64,000 nt of DNA from Cylindrotheca closterium (lineage: Eukaryota; Bacillariophyta; Bacillariophyceae; Bacillariales; Bacillariaceae), in NCBI GenBank assembly GCA_933822405.4, contig CAKOGP040001758.1, positions 391,007-455,006 of the forward strand, in the 5' to 3' direction. Each line of letters begins with the position of its first letter. Positions within the stretch are counted from its first letter, which is position 1. The notes beneath the pieces were generated by a model. It was not told the DNA's origin. It saw only the letters and a list, made by a program, of their open reading frames with translations, and searched no databases. A program made the position numbers and the translations under genes. Shown one piece after another: positions 40,305 to 49,910 of the stretch.

Positions 40305-41660
40305 ATGTGTAAACCAACAATTGAAACGAAAGAGAGTATACACACGACCAACTCAGATGCTGCCACCTCCCATCACCGGGGATTTCTTTATGGGACGATA
40401 TCTTTGGCCTTTGCCATCACGGCCAACTCCGTCACAATGGGCCACATGCAAAGTCGAAGAGATGCTCTGGGATGTGATTCGTTGTGTATTGGAAGCATGA
40501 CTTCAGCAAGATCTACTCTGACATTGGTCGGTTCCACTATTGTGGGTCGCCTGTCGGATTCAAAAGCGCTCGACAGACTGGGTGGTGCTCGCAAATTTTG
40601 TTTGCTGATTGGTATTTTCGCGTCAGCCGCGGAACTTCTTATTGCCTCTCAGGCATCAACGATGTCTACTTTCTGGATGAGTCTTGTACCAGCAGCCTTG
40701 CTGAATCAGAATTTCACAGTACTCAAGGCTCTCTTTGGTGACTATCATGGGGAATCAGCAGGTTCCGCAGAACGGGCTGGCAGTGTCGGAAAATTAGGGA
40801 TGGCGGCAGGACTAGCATTCATGATTGGGCCATTGGCAAGTTCCAAGCTTCTGTCGACTTACGAACAAGCGGCTGCATGTGCCGCATTTTGCTTGCTAGT
40901 AGCAGCCCTCTTTATTTTCTTGCTCCCAACACCAAAAGAACATTCGTCGTCCAAACCAAACCAGAACGGCGAAAGCGACAAGAACTCGGAAGCATCGACT
41001 GCTCCCAAAAAGTGGTGGTCCAAGATAGTTCCAGACTTTGTTCCAGCTGCAAGAACACCACCGGCCTTGTTCATCATGTCGGCACGAGTCTGCATGACCC
41101 TCGCCTTTCACATTTTTCAAACGATATGGACCGTTGCATTGAAGGAACGATTCAACTTTGGACCAAAAGAGTATGGCCAATACTTTGGTTTTATTGGATT
41201 TGCCTATGCAATTTCACAAGGATTCTTGGCCAAGTTCTTGATTCAAAAATTTGCCAGCACCAATAAGGGTCGGGCACGAATTTTGCTGGTGTGCAGTTTG
41301 GTACTGGGTGGTGGCCGCATGTTTGCCTACCAAACCAATAGCATTGTGGCAGTTTATGCTATCTTTTGTGGAATCATCACAGCGCTTGGAATTGTCAACA
41401 CAATATTCACGGCAGATACTAGTAAGATTGCCAGTCCCCAAGAGCTTGGAGGACTCTTCGGAGTCTTGTCCTCGGTAGAAAGCATGGCTGGAATTGCTGG
41501 TCCCATGATTGGTGGAGCCTTGAGCAAGGTTCACCCACAGCAAGGTCCACTAATGGCGGTGATGACGCTATATGGCATTGTCTTTACCCTAGTGTATTGG
41601 GGATACGAGCGATACGTTGGAGTTCACAACGACGAAGCATCCAAGAAGAAGACCGTCTAG
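40305..41660 (+). CDS. MFS transporter, tetracycline-resistance/HIAT-like
   Basis: 451 residues from the ATG at 40305; upstream only a non-ATG codon is in frame. About 12 hydrophobic spans with motif A VGRLSDSKALDRLGGARK after span 2 and typical glycine-rich helices (LGMAAGLAFMIGPLASSKL, MAGIAGPMIGGALSK). The central loop is Lys/Ser-rich. The layout resembles the DHA-type/HIAT-like branch of MFS carriers. It follows the SLC35F pair in the same direction with about 280 bp between, but shares no sequence with them. Substrate unknown. Confidence 0.82.
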   Translation: MCKPTIETKESIHTTNSDAATSHHRGFLYGTISLAFAITANSVTMGHMQSRRDALGCDSLCIGSMTSARSTLTLVGSTIVGRLSDSKALDRLGGARKFCLLIGIFASAAELLIASQASTMSTFWMSLVPAALLNQNFTVLKALFGDYHGESAGSAERAGSVGKLGMAAGLAFMIGPLASSKLLSTYEQAAACAAFCLLVAALFIFLLPTPKEHSSSKPNQNGESDKNSEASTAPKKWWSKIVPDFVPAARTPPALFIMSARVCMTLAFHIFQTIWTVALKERFNFGPKEYGQYFGFIGFAYAISQGFLAKFLIQKFASTNKGRARILLVCSLVLGGGRMFAYQTNSIVAVYAIFCGIITALGIVNTIFTADTSKIASPQELGGLFGVLSSVESMAGIAGPMIGGALSKVHPQQGPLMAVMTLYGIVFTLVYWGYERYVGVHNDEASKKKTV

Positions 41661-41757
41661 ATTAGAACATATTCATATCAATAGATTTTCAGTTATTGTA
41701 TTACATATCTAGGAGTTTACAATACTTCATCCTTAAATGCGTCCTACTCTACGGAGA

Positions 41758-43575
41758 CTAGTCGATTGGCCTGGGGTTGTCTTTTCCGTGTCGAATATCG
41801 TCACCATTCATATCTGGTGAGGATTCGACGTCAAAGTGAACTCTTCGACTCGATTCATCATTGTCGGTTGAAGGAAAATTCTCTGGAATATCTGGAATTG
41901 GCTCCATTAGAGGCTTTGGGTAAGTGGGCCTTTGTGAAGACTTTGGTATGGGCCTTTGTGAAGGCATTGGTATGGGTCTTTGTGAAGACTTTGGTATGGG
42001 ATTTCCATGCAATGCAATACCACCTCGGCGTGGTGCAAGCCCCGATACATGTGAGCTTCCTTGGAGTTTTTGTTGGTTGACACTTCTTCTCGATCCAGTA
42101 GTATTCGTGGAATGTGTACTTTGTTGGAGTTGGTCCCTCTCTCTCAACCATCGAATACCAGAAGCCGTCTTTTCACGAGGCATGTCGTCGACTACATTGC
42201 TGCTTCCAACCGATGGTCGATTTCGTTCGTGGATGGATCGTGGAGTCTTGGACCGGACCGACGCAACTTTTCTCCTTGGGAAGTTGTTGAGAAAGCTTGC
42301 TGCCAAATCTCGATTTGGATTTGCAGTTTGTCTGTAGTTGTTCCGTGCCATTCTTGCCTTGTATGCCGAGTTTCGTTCTCGGGATGTCTTGTTGGCTGCA
42401 GAATTTCTCGGTCTTCGCGGTTTTCGCCCTGGTGCTGCAACATCATCCGTACCAGGGGCTTCCATATCAGGTCCCCCAGATGATGCAAATGGTCTCTTGA
42501 AACCAATCTGCTTCGGTATTGTTTCGGGTTCGTCGTCATAATGATCTGGTTCCTTGTTTCGGGCAAATGCTGGTGAAAAAGCACCAACCGATTCGTCCAT
42601 TGTGTGATCGTCTCTGTTCGTCTCCTTGCCCGGTGCTGCATTATTTTGTTCCCGTGACAATAATGGATTCAACCTCTCTCGAAGCTCCGTGGTGTTGCCA
42701 CAAAACCCGGCCCACAGCAAGAGCCCCAGTCCCAACCCAAAAAGGATCATAAAGCAAAATAGAAATGCAAAGACGTACAACACCTTGATGGAGGTTGGTG
42801 AGGAATCCCAATGTTCCCGAAAGTCACTGAGGAAACCAGTTCCACTTCCAGCAGTCACCACAGTGAAAGATGTCTCCACAATGACTCTGGAATCCAGTAG
42901 GAGTTGCCGATTGCCAAATTGAGCAGGAGTGACAGCTGTTTCCGTTTCGTTAGTAGAAGTTGGAACAAGCGTCTCGGTCTCGTTTTGAGGAGTACTTGTT
43001 GTTGTTGTTGGAGCACTTGTTGGAGCAAGCGGCGGTGTCAAGGATGTTGGAGCTATTGTTGGAGCGGTAGTCACAGTTACGGTAGGAATAGATGTTCCGA
43101 CATCATTGTCATCATACTGCAATAGTACACTACCAATCGCAGATACCGTGCCATCCCGTCCAAAAAACGCATCCATTGGAGCGGATTCGAGAACACATAG
43201 TTCGGATCCTGGTTGGCATGTCAATTCGTCATTGGCATTTGCCACAACTCCACCTTGAAGCAATATTTGTTCCATGTCACCAGCATCTTCAAACTCTCGT
43301 ACAAGAAAAAAGTCGATGACCTTGGCAATGGAAATACCTTGAACCTTGGCTCGTACATGTGTCTTGACACATATCCGGATAAGGTCTCCCTTATTGACGA
43401 CATTATCAGAGGATATCTTGTTGAAATCAGCATCACACAGAAAGGCTTCTGCCAAAACGGTGTCGCTTTCAAGTTGACGAGGATGAACCTCAGCAGGTAG
43501 TCCATGTACGTGATGCACATTGTCAACGCATAAAAGGAAGACCAAAGTTGAGGCCAAGAAGGAAGATAGAGTCAT
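41758..43575 (-). CDS. Signal-peptide, Thr/Pro-stalked single-pass membrane protein
   Basis: 605 residues from the ATG complementary to 43573-43575, chosen because it opens directly with a signal peptide (LSSFLASTLVFLLCV); the frame continues upstream for 60 more codons but would bury it. An ectodomain of about 150 residues has paired cysteines (AFLCDADFNKISSDNVVNKG, DLIRICVKTHVRA, LTCQPGSELCVL), then a Thr/Pro stalk (PTSAPTTTTSTPQNETET), a membrane span (VLYVFAFLFCFMILFGLGLG) near residue 300 and a long basic, Ser/Arg-rich cytoplasmic tail. The tail ends with Pro-Ser-Gln-Arg-Pro repeats. It looks like a surface receptor or adhesin. I recall similar ectodomains in diatoms but know no function. 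Confidence 0.68.
   Translation of the reverse strand: MTLSSFLASTLVFLLCVDNVHHVHGLPAEVHPRQLESDTVLAEAFLCDADFNKISSDNVVNKGDLIRICVKTHVRAKVQGISIAKVIDFFLVREFEDAGDMEQILLQGGVVANANDELTCQPGSELCVLESAPMDAFFGRDGTVSAIGSVLLQYDDNDVGTSIPTVTVTTAPTIAPTSLTPPLAPTSAPTTTTSTPQNETETLVPTSTNETETAVTPAQFGNRQLLLDSRVIVETSFTVVTAGSGTGFLSDFREHWDSSPTSIKVLYVFAFLFCFMILFGLGLGLLLWAGFCGNTTELRERLNPLLSREQNNAAPGKETNRDDHTMDESVGAFSPAFARNKEPDHYDDEPETIPKQIGFKRPFASSGGPDMEAPGTDDVAAPGRKPRRPRNSAANKTSRERNSAYKARMARNNYRQTANPNRDLAASFLNNFPRRKVASVRSKTPRSIHERNRPSVGSSNVVDDMPREKTASGIRWLRERDQLQQSTHSTNTTGSRRSVNQQKLQGSSHVSGLAPRRGGIALHGNPIPKSSQRPIPMPSQRPIPKSSQRPTYPKPLMEPIPDIPENFPSTDNDESSRRVHFDVESSPDMNGDDIRHGKDNPRPID
41924..42010. repeat. Three ~30-bp tandem repeats coding for SQRPIPxP
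   Basis: The plus strand reads TTTGTGAAGACTTTGGTATG-like units three times, encoding PIPKSSQRPIPMPSQRPIPK in the tail of the membrane protein on the minus strand. Units are nearly identical, so they are recent. Confidence 0.8.
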
Positions 43576-44381
43576 GGTGGTATAATCAATCCTACCCGTT
43601 CGCTGGTGGATAGCAATCTCTTTTATTATTGTGCAAGATTGGTAGCAACATCTTGACGGAGGTACCAGTACGCTATCACTCGGAAGTGTTTTCCGGTTTT
43701 GGACATTGGTCAAGTCCCACCAGTTTGGAAATGAAAAGAGCCTATGTAAGCACAAGAATGAGGTACTTGTAGAGCGCTTAATCTGATCTTGAATATGGGA
43801 ACCCCACGCGTCAACCAGCCACCATGTGCAATTCGCGAGAGGGGTCGATAGATATCCAACGCCGCCTTCTCGTTTTGGTATCAGTTCAACCCGAAGTTGG
43901 TGCTCTCAAAAGCGAAAAATCTGTTTGCTGAGTCAGAAGCTTCAATGGACCAATCAGATACCTGGGTTTTTGCGATCACACAAGCTGCCTTGACGGTGGC
44001 TAAGAAGTGATGTCTTGGGAAAATTCTCATGAGAAGCAACCATTAAATACAGTGATTTTTTAGTGTCGAACGAACTGTTCCCCAAATTTTGGGATTCAGA
44101 ACTCTAGACTTAAATTCTGATAGATCTGAGTTACCGTCCCTTATGTAAGAGCGTTTGTTTTTATTGAAGCGATGTCCCGAAGAATCATGTACGTGTTTTA
44201 GAGCCCCGCAACTGTACCAAGCTTCACTCTTCACTGTGCATAAGCTCTTATCCCTTGCATTTGTAACTTTTGTCACCCCACCTTCATAATTTTCTTTAGA
44301 ACTATACTCTGGAAACCAACACAACTACAATACATACAAACTTGCAAATACAATACCTACACACACTACACACACTACACT
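43576..44381. other. Divergent promoter region, no gene seen
   Basis: About 800 bp between the stalked membrane protein (minus strand) and a small plus-strand gene. No convincing frame. A CACTACA-type microsatellite lies just before the ATG at 44382. Confidence 0.4.
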
Positions 44382-44813
44382 ATGACTCGCAACAGCCTCC
44401 AATCTTTCATGTCTTGTCTCCTAGAAGAGCATTCAGTATCAGCATCAGATATTGACATTCAAATCGACAATGCGAAGAGTTCACGATCACTCTTCAGCTC
44501 ATGCAGTGATAACGATGGTTCTGGTCACTCCAGGAGTCTCGACTCTTCGCTTCGTCGAGATTCCGACCCTTTATCACCAAAGCAGATCCGTGGCAGAGCC
44601 AAGAAAGATAGATGGGATTCAAGTTGTGAAAAACAACTCACAACACCGAAACGGTGCTCCAGTCCCATGAATCTGTCCAAGATGATCACATTCATGGATC
44701 TGCAATCCTCTGGAGATGCACCATTGAAATTCCCATCAAGATCACGCGAAGATAATCACTCTGATGAATCAGTACATGAACTTTTGGATGATGTCTTGGC
44801 AATCCTTCGCTGA
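44382..44813 (+). CDS. Small Ser-rich protein, unknown
   Basis: 143 residues from the ATG at 44382, which follows an ACACTACAC-rich leader. It is hydrophilic and Ser/Asp/Arg-rich with no signal peptide or membrane span (SSRSLFSSCSDNDGSG, PLSPKQIRGRAKKDRWDS). The C-terminus is more ordered (SVHELLDDVLAILR). Composition and size recall the two small proteins at 2.5-4.4 kb, but no shared motif is convincing. Function unknown. Confidence 0.55.
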   Translation: MTRNSLQSFMSCLLEEHSVSASDIDIQIDNAKSSRSLFSSCSDNDGSGHSRSLDSSLRRDSDPLSPKQIRGRAKKDRWDSSCEKQLTTPKRCSSPMNLSKMITFMDLQSSGDAPLKFPSRSREDNHSDESVHELLDDVLAILR

Positions 44814-45354
44814 ACATAGGGTTTGTACTCTTGGACGATTTGCTGCCTCTCTACTACTGTGACTACTACTACTACTACAATAGATACTTCACGCTATAAT
44901 TCTCATAGATATACATAATTTCAACAACACAGATTCGAAACGTAACGTACAGTAGCACCATTTGCTAGTCTTATCTACCGAACACACACCTTTGCATCTC
45001 AAGAGCAGAAAGAAGGTCCCATTTCAATCCCAGCAACATGTTCCGTGTCTCTTGGCATTTATCAGAATCTATGACGTCATGTCGACCGATTGGTGACACG
45101 AAAGATCAAGAGTGGAAAGATGAAGAAGTCAATTGAATCAATCGGTCGCTCCGTCTTTCCTTTGTCCGGCGATAATATTTCGAAGGACGAACGTCACATC
45201 ACATCCCCGCGTGTAATACTTGTACCCATCACGCACATCCAAACGAAGCAAAGGCAACAACATTCTGAGAATTTATCAATCTTTTAGATACAATACTGGG
45301 TCGTTGTTTGTTTATTTCAGATACAACCTCTCTTGTTGATTATTCCAGCAATAA
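44814..45354. other. Intergenic, promoter of AspRS
   Basis: About 540 bp between two plus-strand genes with no ATG-initiated frame of note. A splice-acceptor-like TTGTTTATTTCAG lies near 45308-45320, so a 5'-UTR intron in the AspRS gene is possible. Confidence 0.45.
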
Positions 45355-47338
45355 ATGAAACTTTACTCTTCCTCCGTTTTCTTGCTTCCAGGCGTCATGT
45401 CGTTCCTTCTTCGACGAAGTGTCGTAACTGCCTTTGCTCCATCATCACTCCGCCGTGGTCAAGTAATGGGTGCCGCCTCCAATACCATGAGATGGATGTC
45501 AACACAAGATGCTCCCACGGAAAAGACAGAAGAAGAAAAGGCCGCCATTAAAGCGGAGCGAGAAGCTAGAAAGTAAGAATTCTTGCAGCCGTCTATCGAT
45601 CTAACTTGTATCCTAAAATGTGGTGTCTCATCTTGATGATGCATTCTTCTACTTAAACTACAAACAGGGCGGAGAAGGAACGCATAAAGGCAGAAAAGAA
45701 GGCCAAGAAAGCAGCAGAAGCAGCAGCTAGGGAAGAAGCAGAAAGAATTCATGAAGTAAATTACCTATCATATGACGAACAAGATAACTACGAACCCTTT
45801 GGAGATTTGGTGCGGACCATGTCCAGAAGTCGAACCGGACGAGAATTTGCCGTGGTCGAAGACTTGGAAACCAAATACAAGCCTGGTGACAAAGTCTGGT
45901 TGAGAGGGAGATTGGACTCGATTCGTGTCAAGGGTGGATCATGCTTTTTGGTCTTGAGACAAGATTCGTTCAACACGGTTCAAGCATGTTTCTTCAAGGA
46001 TAAGGAAAATCCAGAATTCTCGAAAAAAATGCTCAAGTACCTCAAATCTTTGACTGTGGAAAGTGTGGTGGATATCGAGGGCACTCTTACGGAATCAGAG
46101 GTTAGGTCTTGTTCCATCAAGGGCGTGGAACTTCAAATCGGTCGCATTCATTCAGTTACCAAGGCTGCCTCCATCCTTCCATTTTTGGTCGAAGACGCAT
46201 CTAGAAGTGAGGCTGAAGTCGAGGCATCTCAAGAAACAGATCGTCCCTTCCCACGACTAGGACAAGAATTGAGATTGGATAACCGATGGATGGATTTGAG
46301 AGCTCCGGCAAACAACGCCATTATGAGAGTCCAATCTATGATCTGTCAATTGTTCCGTGAATCCTTGTATTCTCAAGGCTTCATCGAGATCCATACTCCC
46401 AAGTTGATTGCTGGAGAAAGTGAGAGTGGTGCTGGTGTATTCACAACTGACTACTTTGGAACGACTGCTTGTCTCGCCCAATCACCTCAGCTGTACAAGC
46501 AAATGGCCATCTCGTCCGATTTGACCCGTGTATTTGAAATTGGACCCGTCTTTCGTGCCGAAAAGTCACACACCCGTCGCCACCTCTGCGAGTTCACTGG
46601 ACTAGATTTGGAAATGGCAATCAACGATCACTACATGGAGACTTTGGAAGTTATTCACAATATGTTCAAGCACATCTTCACCAACTTGGAATCTAGAATG
46701 GCAAAGGAACTTGTTGTCATTCGTGAGCAATATGCCTCGGAACCTTGCACGTTCACGGAAGAACCGTGCGTGATTCATTGGCCAGAGGCCATGGAGATTC
46801 TCAAATCAGAAGGCTTTGATATTGGCGAAGGCATGAGTGATTTGAGTGGAGCAATGGTAAGATCCCTCGCGGTTTTGGGTTTTTGTGATCAGCAATGGGG
46901 TGCGCAACGAAGCTGTCACTCACCTCCTGTGTGTGTTTTTAATAGGAACTTGCTCTTGGAAAAGTGATCAAAGAAAAGTACGGGACTGATTTCTTTATGC
47001 TTGACAAGTATCCCATGGAAATTAGACCATTCTACACCATGCCCGATCCTGAGAATCCCAAGTTTTCCAATTCCTACGATATTTTCATTCGCGGACAAGA
47101 GATTTGCTCTGGCGCACAACGGTGTCATGACCCCGATTTGGTGACTGAGCTTTTGAAGGAGAAGGGCATTGAAGCTGGCGAAGGCCTCGAATCCTACGTT
47201 GAGTCCTTTCGCCACGGAGTCTTCCCTCACGCTGGAGCAGGTATCGGGTTGGAGCGAGTTGTGTTCTTGTACCTAGGACTTGACAATGTACGAAAGGCAT
47301 CAATGTTCCCAAGAGACCCCAATCGATGCACGCCCTAA
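45355..47338 (+). CDS. AspRS: Aspartyl-tRNA synthetase, eukaryotic type, 3 exons, with an organelle-like presequence
   Basis: Exons 45355-45572, 45668-46856 and 46946-47338 (introns 95 and 89 bp) give 599 residues with all frames consistent. AspRS charges tRNA-Asp. A Lys/Ala-rich helix leads to the OB-fold anticodon domain ([20 protein letters not shown]). The class II core has [20 protein letters not shown] (motif 2) and [15 protein letters not shown] (motif 3). [20 protein letters not shown] is typical of eukaryotic or archaeal-type AspRS. The first 50 residues, however, form a signal-like presequence with [12 protein letters not shown], resembling the diatom plastid ASA-FAP motif. An internal [10 protein letters not shown] (codon near 45499) would start a cytosolic form. 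Dual localisation by alternative initiation is inferred. Confidence 0.92.
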
Positions 47339-47391
47339 ATATCATAGAGATATTCAGTGTGTATGTAGGAGTTCAATTCGAAGACTAGTTA

Positions 47392-49709
47392 CTATTTTCG
47401 TTTACTTTTCTTGTCTTTCTTCTTGTCGTCTTTCGATTTCCGTTCTTCTTTTCCTGCCTTCCTCTCCAGGCTCAACTCCATTAGCCGATCAAGCACAGGT
47501 TTCAGCTCGTCAAATCGTACTTTTGCAAGGTTGAATCCTTCTCGTTTCAACTCCTTATTGGATAGCTCTTCGCCGGTATTTAGCACAGCTTCCGCTGCCT
47601 GCCCGTTCCAGTATTCGGATGTTCGCGAATAAAAGTCCGCAAGAGCCTCGTCCGGATTTGGGGTCCTATTCTCGTCGTCCAAATTGTGTTTGACATTGAG
47701 TTCGGCAATTTCCTCTTTCAGTCCTGCTCTTTTATTCTTCTTTGATTTCTTGTCATCGGGAGATTGCATCATGTCATCCTCGTCATCACTGGAACCAAAG
47801 TCGTCGTCTGAATCATCGTCTCTTCCGGTGCTAATGTAACTGTCATCATCATCGTGGATAGCGCCCCTCCAGACTTGATTGTGCATTGTTCCCTTCCAAA
47901 GACATTCCCACTTTTCTCGTTTGCGAAGGTCCAAAGCCCAGAAGTCATCCAATGTGATTTCACGGTCTCCAACCTCCAGAATACCCCCCATTAGGTACAT
48001 CATGTTCCCATGAACCAACAGAGATGGGTTGATTCGCGGCAGTGGTTCCGTTCGTTCGACAGCTTCTGGGGCTTGAGTTTCAGGATTTAAGACCATCACC
48101 GACGATGATGCGATCTTCTTGTGAATCAATGAACCACTCCTCGGCTTTTCCTCCTTTCCTTCTTCCTTCTCCTTTTCTTCCTCTTTCTCTTCTTCCTTTT
48201 CCTCTTCGTCGTCGTCCTCCTCCTCTTTTTCTTCTTCTTCTTCCTCCTTCTCTTCTTCCTTCTCTTCGATTGGTTCTACCTTGGCGTCGGGGTCTTCAAT
48301 TTTTTCATATACAATGTTTCCGTCACCGTCCACAAATGCAAACATATTTGCTCGGAGCATGTCAATGTCCCATCCAGTTTGATCGTTGGGGTCTCCTTCT
48401 TCTTCATCCTCCTCTTCGATATCAGAGCTGCTCTCCTCGCCTTCTTCGTTAACACTCTCTTCTTCCTCCGTGCCATCTTCTTTTGGCTTTCGTCGACGTC
48501 GTTTGCCACCCTGCGCTTTCTCTTTCACACGGAGGGGAAACCATTTGCGCCGTTCCACGTCAAGCGCCACCAAGTCATTGTAGAAGATACTGTCCACCTT
48601 GTGATGCAGTTGTTCAAAATCACGAACGCCTCCAAAAACTAGTAATCGATTCTTGTATGTCACAGACGATGTTCCAGCCCGACCATTGGGAGGTCTGAGT
48701 TCAGCGTTGCCCTTGGCGGACGAAATCCATCGTTCCCATGTTGGTGCTTTCTGTTGCTGCAAAGGAGAAAGGTTCTACAATTTACGAATAGACAGTAAGA
48801 ACACGTTCCAAGAAATCGTCATGACATCATCGAACAATCCCTTCTTACCAATACCCATGCATCCGTGTGAACTTTTGTTTCTGTCGTAGATGTTGCTGTT
48901 TTAAGCTTGGTAAAACCGCCATGGACAAGAGCCTTGTCACCAAATATACCAACGTTGCAGGCACTCCGTGGCTCCGGCTTCATGGACAGTCGCGAAGCTG
49001 GCAAGGCCATCCATTGTTCTGTTTGCAAGTTAAAGACGTGAAGGTCGGAATAGAACTTTGTCTCTCGAGCAGCTTCAAAGAAGCCTCCAAAGAGGACCAT
49101 ATATGACTTCCATAAAAAACATGCATGTCCAGATCTTGCGGATGGAGGGTTTCTAGCCATGATTTCCGTCCACTTTAGTGTCTTCAAGTCAAACTTCCAG
49201 AGATCTCTGTAGTGATGGTATTCACTAGCAGTAGCCAACTCCCCGCCGAAAACGTATAGACTTTGTTTATATGATATACACGAGTGAGCACATCTTGCTG
49301 GTGGTCTAGGGGATGTAAGAACCCTTTTCCATTCCTGCTTTGCCACATCCAGTCGAAGCAAGTCGTCCAGCAACACATTTTCGATTCCGTCATAGTATTC
49401 TCCCCCAAAAAGATAGAAGTAGTCCTTCTTCTCGTCCACACAAGATACAAAGGTAGCGTTTGCTCTCGCTAGAGGAAATTCTGTCTCAATATCTTGTAGA
49501 GTTGCTTTTTCCACATTTTCAACCTTGTCTTGACTCTTGTACGCTTGAAGCACTTTGTCGAGTTCCTCGTCTTCCGTGGCAGCTAGGACATCATTCCCAG
49601 ACTGCTTTACAAGTTTCTTTCTTGCAGCCTTTTCAGCTTTGGCTTCCTTTCGAGCCTGGAGAGCGGCCTTTTTCTCATCGTCGGCTTTCTTTCCCTTCTT
49701 CTTTCCCAT
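47392..49709 (-). CDS. KLHDC4: Kelch domain-containing protein 4-like (KLHDC4/Kel3), 2 exons
   Basis: Exons complementary to 48849-49709 and 47392-48756 with a 92-bp intron; 741 residues. The Lys-rich N-terminus (MGKKKGKKADDEKK) and FPLARANATFVSC are typical of the KLHDC4/Kel3 family. About six kelch repeats form a beta-propeller (for example FYLFGGEYYDG, SLYVFGGELA, MVLFGGFFEAARET, RLLVFGGVRDF and MYLMGGILEVGD), interrupted in exon 2 by very acidic linkers (runs of Glu and Asp from about 48170 to 48470). The C-terminus has a DUF4110-like helix region (NPDEALADFYSRTSEYW, ELSNKELKREGFNLAKVRF). Function in the family is poorly defined. It lies convergent with AspRS, with 53 bp between the stop codons. 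Confidence 0.9.
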
Positions 49710-49910
49710 CTTGAGGATTTGATGTTGTCGATTTTATGTGAAATAATGTGTCGAATCATCCTCCATCATGAGATGGTGGTGACGACAGACGACAAAGCCG
49801 TATAGACCGACAGACTTCAGACTCGTCGAGTAGATAATGATGAATGGTCAATGATTGAAAGAGAAAGTAAAAGTACAGTGCCAAATGTCAATGTTACATT
49901 TGCCATACTG

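Noticed and set aside
44043..44324. 93-codon minus-strand frame before the small Ser-rich gene
   Set aside because: No ATG-based context, low-quality composition and overlaps a probable promoter.
45090..45287. Basic 65-codon frame before AspRS
   Set aside because: It opens with a non-ATG codon and has no conserved feature; likely leader sequence.
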